A DNA stretch of 64,000 nt. Source: Guptibacillus hwajinpoensis (GTDB lineage Bacteria > Bacillota > Bacilli > Bacillales > Guptibacillaceae). The translations under genes were made by a program, and so were the position numbers. The stretch is taken from assembly GCF_029277305.1 (NCBI RefSeq), contig NZ_CP119526.1; one strand, written 5' to 3'. Under the pieces are notes generated by a model. The model was not told the DNA's origin, ran no database searches, and saw nothing but the letters and a program-made list of their open reading frames with translations. The stretch's first letter is position 1, and each line of letters begins with the position of its first letter. Positions 60,222-64,000 of the stretch are shown here, piece by piece.

Positions 60222-61010
60222 TTGGATAATTATAGTAATGATAATACGGCCAGAAGGTATAAAGCCTATGTTAGTATTCTTGGAACAACTCACATTCATT
60301 TAAGAAATCCTTATGTAATCGCATGGTGGTCGGTAGCTTTCCCTGGGTTTGGTCACTTGTTGTTGTCTAAGTACATTAGAGGATTTCTCCTTCTTGCATG
60401 GGAAGTAGTTATAAATTTAAGGGCGCATGTCAATCAAGCAATGATTTATTCGTTTCAGGGAAACATTCCCATGGCAAAAGAAGTATTAGATACGCGTTGG
60501 CTGCTTATTTATATACCCGTCTATATTTTCGCCATATGGGATAGTTACCGTACTACGGTTGATTTAAATAACGTTTATATCCTATCCGAACGAGAAGATC
60601 ATGAAATTAACTCGTTCAGTATCGGCGCTTTAGAAATCAATTACCTGGATAAAAGAAACCCTTTCTTAGCTGCTTTATGGTCATTGTTTATGCCGGGATT
60701 AGGACAATTATACATTCATAGAATTATTTCTGCCTTTGTTGTTATTATTTGGAGTGTTGTTTTCTTTTATTACTCACACATGTTAGAAGGAGTATCCCTG
60801 CTTTTCTTAGGAGAGATCGATAAAGCGACAAATGTTCTGAAACCTGAATGGTTTCTTATGTTTCCTTCTGTATATGGTTTCGCTATCTTCGACGCCTATA
60901 TGAATACAGTAGAGAACAATAAGCTTTATGAAAAAGAACAAAGACGTTTCCTTAAGAAACATTATCAAGCAAGAACATTTCGCATACTGAAAGGAAAAAA
61001 GATGATATGA
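60222..61010 (+). CDS. Membrane protein with internally duplicated domain
   Basis: 262 aa, TTG start after AAGGATGG. Two similar halves. The first has RNPYVIAWWSVAFPGFGHLL and ends IFAIWDSYRTTVDLNNVY; the second has RNPFLAALWSLFMPGLGQLY and ends FAIFDAYMNTVENNKLY. Each half has two to three helices and the P-G-x-G-x-L pattern resembling TM2-type domains. It overlaps the next gene by four bases. Function unknown. Confidence 0.72.
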   Translation: MDNYSNDNTARRYKAYVSILGTTHIHLRNPYVIAWWSVAFPGFGHLLLSKYIRGFLLLAWEVVINLRAHVNQAMIYSFQGNIPMAKEVLDTRWLLIYIPVYIFAIWDSYRTTVDLNNVYILSEREDHEINSFSIGALEINYLDKRNPFLAALWSLFMPGLGQLYIHRIISAFVVIIWSVVFFYYSHMLEGVSLLFLGEIDKATNVLKPEWFLMFPSVYGFAIFDAYMNTVENNKLYEKEQRRFLKKHYQARTFRILKGKKMI

Positions 61011-61474
61011 GTATGCAAATCTTTTCAACCTTTGAGAATCATATCTTTCTAGAGATCGCCATTTCCAATCTAGAGAAAATCGGTATAAAAAGCGAAGACA
61101 TATACGCAGTGCCACTTGATAATCGTGAAGAAAGCAGGAAGATCTTTGATACTTTGCATCGTTCAGACGGAATATCTCTGATTGATATCGCAATGCCGTT
61201 AGCAACAGTATTTGCTGTAGTCACTGCTAGCATTGGATTTAAACTAGCGTGGGGGCCAATCTATTGGGGGCTAATTGGTGCTGTAGGTGGATTTATGATC
61301 GGGTTTCTAATTCGTTTGATTATAGTCTTAAAGACCACAAAGAAAAAGCATAGACTAAAGGGGAGACAATCGGAAGTTATTCTCATTGTTGATTGTGATG
61401 AAACAAAGGGCGAGGCTGTCGAGAAAATACTGTGGGAGCATTTTGCATTAGGGTTAGCTAAGGTGATTAAATAA
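61007..61474 (+). CDS. Membrane protein coupled to the duplicated-domain protein
   Basis: 155 aa. ATG overlaps the previous stop (ATGA), so translation is coupled. N-terminal soluble segment FENHIFLEIAISNLEKIGIK, then PLATVFAVVTASIGFKLAWG and GLIGAVGGFMIGFLIRLIIV as helices, and a C-terminal soluble strand-helix EVILIVDCDETKGEAVEKIL. The ferredoxin-like ends flanking a membrane hairpin recall proteins annotated as general-stress or DUF-type, but I assign none. Confidence 0.68.
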   Translation: MSMQIFSTFENHIFLEIAISNLEKIGIKSEDIYAVPLDNREESRKIFDTLHRSDGISLIDIAMPLATVFAVVTASIGFKLAWGPIYWGLIGAVGGFMIGFLIRLIIVLKTTKKKHRLKGRQSEVILIVDCDETKGEAVEKILWEHFALGLAKVIK

Positions 61475-61487
61475 AGTGAAATAGATA

Positions 61488-61533
61488 GTAGAGCTTAGAA
61501 GCGTAGATGTCCCTCTAAGCTCTACTTTGATTT
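61488..61533 (+). terminator. Rho-independent terminator
   Basis: TAGAGCTTAGA / TCTAAGCTCTA perfect 11-base stem, 14-base loop, then CTTTGATTT. It ends the two-gene unit. Confidence 0.75.
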
Positions 61534-61563
61534 GGAGTACCTATGTCAACCACCTCCAAATCG

Positions 61564-61604
61564 ATTCGACATAATTCGAGCAAAATCGGGTGGTGACAGG
61601 CACT
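61564..61604 (+). repeat. Family B 41-bp repeat, copy 6
   Basis: ATTCGACATAATTCGAGCAA then AATCGGGTGGTGACAGGCAC, followed by TCGCGAAC, like the sequence after copy 2. Confidence 0.88.
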
Positions 61605-61687
61605 CGCGAACTCAATCACTTGATTACCTTCAAGGATCACGGTAACGATCCTGAGATGATTCAGTCCAGCTTCTTAATAAGTAACAG

Positions 61688-61726
61688 AAGACCAGGTGGA
61701 CCGTCCTATAGCCGTCTGGTCTTTTG
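61688..61726 (+). terminator. Orphan terminator
   Basis: AAGACCAG / CTGGTCTT stem with inner GG/CC and T-tail TTTTG. No intact gene ends just before it; only the repeat and about 80 non-coding bases are upstream. It may be left from a deleted gene. Confidence 0.7.
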
Positions 61727-61801
61727 TGAAGCATGAAATACATATGGATTTACCGGGAGAGTTTTGAAATAATCGATATGGGAATGAAAAGGAGGGTTTC
61801 A

Positions 61802-62032
61802 TTGAAGATATTACGAATGGTTTTATCGATTACAACTTTTTCAATAAGTGTTTATGTACTGATTACAAAACATGTTGATCTTTTGCCTCTTATGATGTTT
61901 TTCTTAAGTATACTGATGCTGGTCATGGGAATAGAAGAATTTCAAAAAGAACGAAAAACGATGGGGTTGTTATTAGTTGGTGCTTTCCTATTTATATTGT
62001 TTGTATCAATGGAAGGGGTATTATTAAATTAG
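61802..62032 (+). CDS. DUF3953 (YczI-like) small membrane protein
   Basis: 76 aa. TTG 61802 lies five bases after AAAAGGAGGG, deciding it over the upstream in-frame ATGs at 61733 and 61778. Three helices and the family motif LLPLMMFFLSILMLVMGIEE followed by FQKERKTMG. Function unknown. Confidence 0.8.
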   Translation: MKILRMVLSITTFSISVYVLITKHVDLLPLMMFFLSILMLVMGIEEFQKERKTMGLLLVGAFLFILFVSMEGVLLN

Positions 62033-62046
62033 CGCATGGTAAAAGA

Positions 62047-62070
62047 GGGGTCAGGTACGTACCTGACTCC
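62047..62070. repeat. Palindrome after the DUF3953 gene
   Basis: GGGGTCAGGTAC / GTACCTGACTCC, twelve-base arms with one wobble; the centre GTCAGGTACGTACCTGAC is perfect. Similar in form to the palindrome at 42035-42076. Followed by TTTG. It could terminate the small gene. Confidence 0.5.
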
Positions 62071-62084
62071 TTTGTGGTAGAGCC

Positions 62085-62226
62085 TTATTTAATATGCTGA
62101 AGGTCTTCGTTCATTTTTTTCGATTCATGTTTGAAGTACAAATAAAATGCAAACCAGATCACGGTGTAGGTCATCAGTGCTATAGCGCCAATCGACTCCA
62201 AAAGCGATTACGAGGTACGCGATCAT
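62085..62226 (-). pseudogene. Frameshifted small membrane protein gene
   Basis: From ATG 62226 the minus-strand frame reads MIAYLVIAFGV and then loses sense. A second frame from about 62200 reads ESIGAIALMTYTVIWFAFYL and ends ESKKMNEDLQHIK with TAA at 62085-62087. Joined, they form one natural two-helix protein of about 47 residues with a polar tail; a small insertion or deletion near 62200 would explain the break. No family recognised. Confidence 0.45.
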
Positions 62227-62250
62227 CACTTTGCAAAAGTGTAAGGCCGT

Positions 62251-62272
62251 AAACCGGGTGGTGACAGGCACC
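62251..62272 (+). repeat. Family B repeat, copy 7 (truncated)
   Basis: Only AAACCGGGTGGTGACAGGCA and the next two bases remain; the ATTCGACAT part is missing. Confidence 0.8.
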
Positions 62273-62324
62273 ATTATACAGCCTTCGTTGAAGTAGGGAA
62301 GGCCTGCGACAACAAAGTCAAAAT

Positions 62325-62366
62325 AGCCTGTTCTCCAACATGTTGGGGAACAGGCATTATTATTTT
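62325..62366 (+). terminator. Terminator-like hairpin with no gene before it
   Basis: GCCTGTTCTCCAACA / TGTTGGGGAACAGGC, 14 of 15 pairs, with a wobble, followed by ATTATTATTTTTC. No intact plus-strand gene precedes it; another hint of gene loss in 62.0-62.4 kb. Confidence 0.7.
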
Positions 62367-62484
62367 TCTTTCAGAAAAGGAACCTTTTGGGAAATCAGAA
62401 CGTAACGAATAAAGAGAATTGTTATCATGGCTAGTGGGTGCTGTGAATGAACGATTCAAAATCATGCTTATAAAGGAGGGGAAC

Positions 62485-63663
62485 ATGTATCAACTAATTC
62501 CATTGTTAGGATTACTACTAATCTTGGTTGCGCTTATCACGCTATTTCTTAAATCAGACGAATTAGAACCATACTTATTAGTAAAACTAATCGGCTACAC
62601 CATTCTTGGTGGGTTTACGTTTGAATGGAATGATTGGAAGCTTCCGCTTGGATTTCTAATTTTCTTATTGTTTTCTAGAAACATTCGAATCAACGCGAAC
62701 GTGAAGAAACGAGCGGCATATATAGGACTGCTTGTTTATCTTCTATCGACCCTTATTCCATTTGTGGAAACAACCATTTTTGAATGGCCTCGAGAGATCG
62801 AGTTACAGAATACGAATTTCTACAATGGGAGCTTGGTGGAAGAATGGGAGAATGTACATAACGAGTTTAGCGACTTAGAACATGGTGTGAAAATCAAACA
62901 CTTCAAACTGATGATGAACGATGAAGGAGACCTGCAAGATATACAAATGGATATGGAGGAAAATGGTCATCCTCAGAATATTCATTATCGGATCAGACTT
63001 TCAGAAAATGACAAAAAGCTTATCGTGAAAAGGCAAAAGGTAGAAAGAGTGCAGTACTACCAAAACGGTGAACCACCTTACATGCAAGCGAGCTTTTTCC
63101 TTGCGCAGCTTGATCTTATCAAGAAACCGATGCTTAATCATAAAGGGATTAATTCTTATACCTTACGCTCAGATGGGCAACGCATAGGGTTCGGGATAAC
63201 AGATGGGGTAAATTATCGTATTGATACGGCAGGAAAACACAAACTGGAGAAAAGTGAGCTGCCGGTAAATGCCATTATTGTTGATGTTTGTGGTTCGAAC
63301 TGTAGCGTATATGAGCATTTTCTATTCGATGTTAGGAGTAGCAATGGTGTTTCTAAGTCAGCCGTTCTCGATGTAGCGAGTAAGGATTCTCCGGAAGTTC
63401 GTCAGTGGTTCAAAGAGCATACTGGTGACGCCATTGGCTATGAAGAAAATGGGGAGCACGTTCTAATAACGGATGGTAAGAAGAAGAAGGTAACGGATGA
63501 AGAATATAACCGTGCTTTGAAGGAAACGCCACTAATCGATTACCAACAGAATGAGAACATGTGGCAAGTAACAGTTAAGAATCCGTATGGAGAAGCGCCT
63601 CATGTGATGAGGTTTACGTTAGAAGATCAGGAGCGAGAGGTTATGGAAGTACTTTTCGAATGA
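62485..63663 (+). CDS. Membrane-anchored hypothetical protein (392 aa)
   Basis: ATG 62485 follows AAAGGAGGGGAAC; the longer frame to 62419 is not supported. Three N-terminal helices (LIPLLGLLLILVALITLFL, LPLGFLIFLLFSRN, AAYIGLLVYLLSTLIPFVE), then about 300 polar residues outside the membrane. These include VDVCGSNCSVYEHFLFDVRS with a close Cys pair, and the end YNRALKETPLIDYQQNENMW. No family recognised. Confidence 0.7.
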   Translation: MYQLIPLLGLLLILVALITLFLKSDELEPYLLVKLIGYTILGGFTFEWNDWKLPLGFLIFLLFSRNIRINANVKKRAAYIGLLVYLLSTLIPFVETTIFEWPREIELQNTNFYNGSLVEEWENVHNEFSDLEHGVKIKHFKLMMNDEGDLQDIQMDMEENGHPQNIHYRIRLSENDKKLIVKRQKVERVQYYQNGEPPYMQASFFLAQLDLIKKPMLNHKGINSYTLRSDGQRIGFGITDGVNYRIDTAGKHKLEKSELPVNAIIVDVCGSNCSVYEHFLFDVRSSNGVSKSAVLDVASKDSPEVRQWFKEHTGDAIGYEENGEHVLITDGKKKKVTDEEYNRALKETPLIDYQQNENMWQVTVKNPYGEAPHVMRFTLEDQEREVMEVLFE

Positions 63664-63819
63664 TTGTTTGATTGATTGGAGCACTAAATAGGGTTCTGGG
63701 GTTATATATCATTGAAACTATCCTTTTTTGCTATAATTCATAACACCTATGCAGTGGTAGATTTATTCGCAGGTAAGAAAAGGATAGCTAAATGATTTTT
63801 AATGAATTTCTGTACATCT

Positions 63820-64000
63820 TCATTGGTGGTGGATTTCTGCGAATTCAACGATTGGATCGACGCGAAAACAATACGGCTTCACCTCTTTAAACGAACACAT
63901 TACTCGATCAGATGATTCATCAAAAAATACGATTGCATAATCATCATCATCTTCTGACCAGACGCGCTGACCAAATGGTAGCGAATCTTCGTGTTGAAGA
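63820..64000 (-). CDS. Hypothetical protein, 3' part (truncated by window edge)
   Basis: The minus-strand frame is open from the window edge to the TGA at 63820-63822, giving about 59 residues. They include LPFGQRVWSEDDDDYAIVFF and VMCSFKEVKPYCFRVDPIVE. Soluble and acidic. A short ATG ORF on the plus strand here is its shadow. No family recognised. Confidence 0.5.
   Translation of the reverse strand, partial: LQHEDSLPFGQRVWSEDDDDYAIVFFDESSDRVMCSFKEVKPYCFRVDPIVEFAEIHHQ

Noticed and set aside
41038..62272. Family B as a CRISPR array
   Set aside because: Copies are kilobases apart, sit between ordinary genes, and no cas genes are present.

Overview
The window looks like a chromosomal segment of a low-GC, endospore-forming member of the Bacillaceae. 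The reasons are the AGGAGG-type ribosome sites, frequent TTG starts, a complete GerA-type germinant receptor operon (36904-40967), a FosB-type bacillithiol transferase (49741-50163), a DUF3231 protein, a PRD/PTS regulator with its EIIBCA transporter, and short U-tailed terminators. I see no rRNA, tRNA, CRISPR array, transposase, integrase or phage structural gene. The genus cannot be settled from this sequence alone.

Layout. 0-14 kb: small membrane proteins, a nucleotidyltransferase-like protein, a VOC protein, a large RND efflux permease (2845-5877, minus), a secreted SGNH/GDSL hydrolase, a two-module peptide-type ABC permease (11179-13188) and a five-blade LVIVD-like repeat protein. 14-20 kb: two ABC-2 export systems separated by a DUF3231 gene and a broken ORF. 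20-22 kb: two VOC proteins and an AraC regulator on the minus strand. 22-26 kb: ManR-like activator and fructose/mannose-type EIIBCA. 26-36 kb: Dus tRNA enzyme, DUF975, DJ-1/PfpI, a P-loop kinase-like protein, an APH-type phosphotransferase behind a probable leader-peptide attenuator, an Fe-alcohol dehydrogenase with MmsA, DinB and cupin proteins. 36-41 kb: ger operon in the order A-C-small ORF-B. 42-48.6 kb: sugar ABC importer without its own ATPase, LacI regulator and GH1 glycosidase, preceded by two identical palindromic operators. 48.7-64 kb: MDR dehydrogenase with FosB, SulP plus universal stress protein, cupin, GNAT enzymes, HEAT protein, many small membrane proteins, DUF421, and a duplicated-domain membrane protein. 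Partial genes run off both ends.

Two intergenic repeat families stand out. Family A (five copies: 1933, 6684, 7637, 31097, 35447) is about 165-230 bp, with inverted ends beginning AGGCTCTTTTC and a GC-rich self-complementary core. Family B (seven copies between 41.0 and 62.3 kb, all in the same orientation) is a 41-bp element ending GGTGGTGACAGGCACC. Broken genes include a CBO0543-like gene with one in-frame TAA (41084-41635), a frameshifted small membrane ORF (62085-62226) and an interrupted ORF (17531-17725).

Functionally the region is accessory-type metabolism and envelope biology: uptake and hydrolysis of a glycoside under LacI control, hexose PTS uptake, aldehyde/semialdehyde oxidation, drug and toxin handling (RND, ABC-2, FosB, APH, VOC proteins) and germinant sensing. 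The most interesting single signal is the strong-RBS 16-codon ORF followed six bases later by a terminator, upstream of the APH-type gene (31454-31539). It has the form of a ribosome-controlled attenuator.
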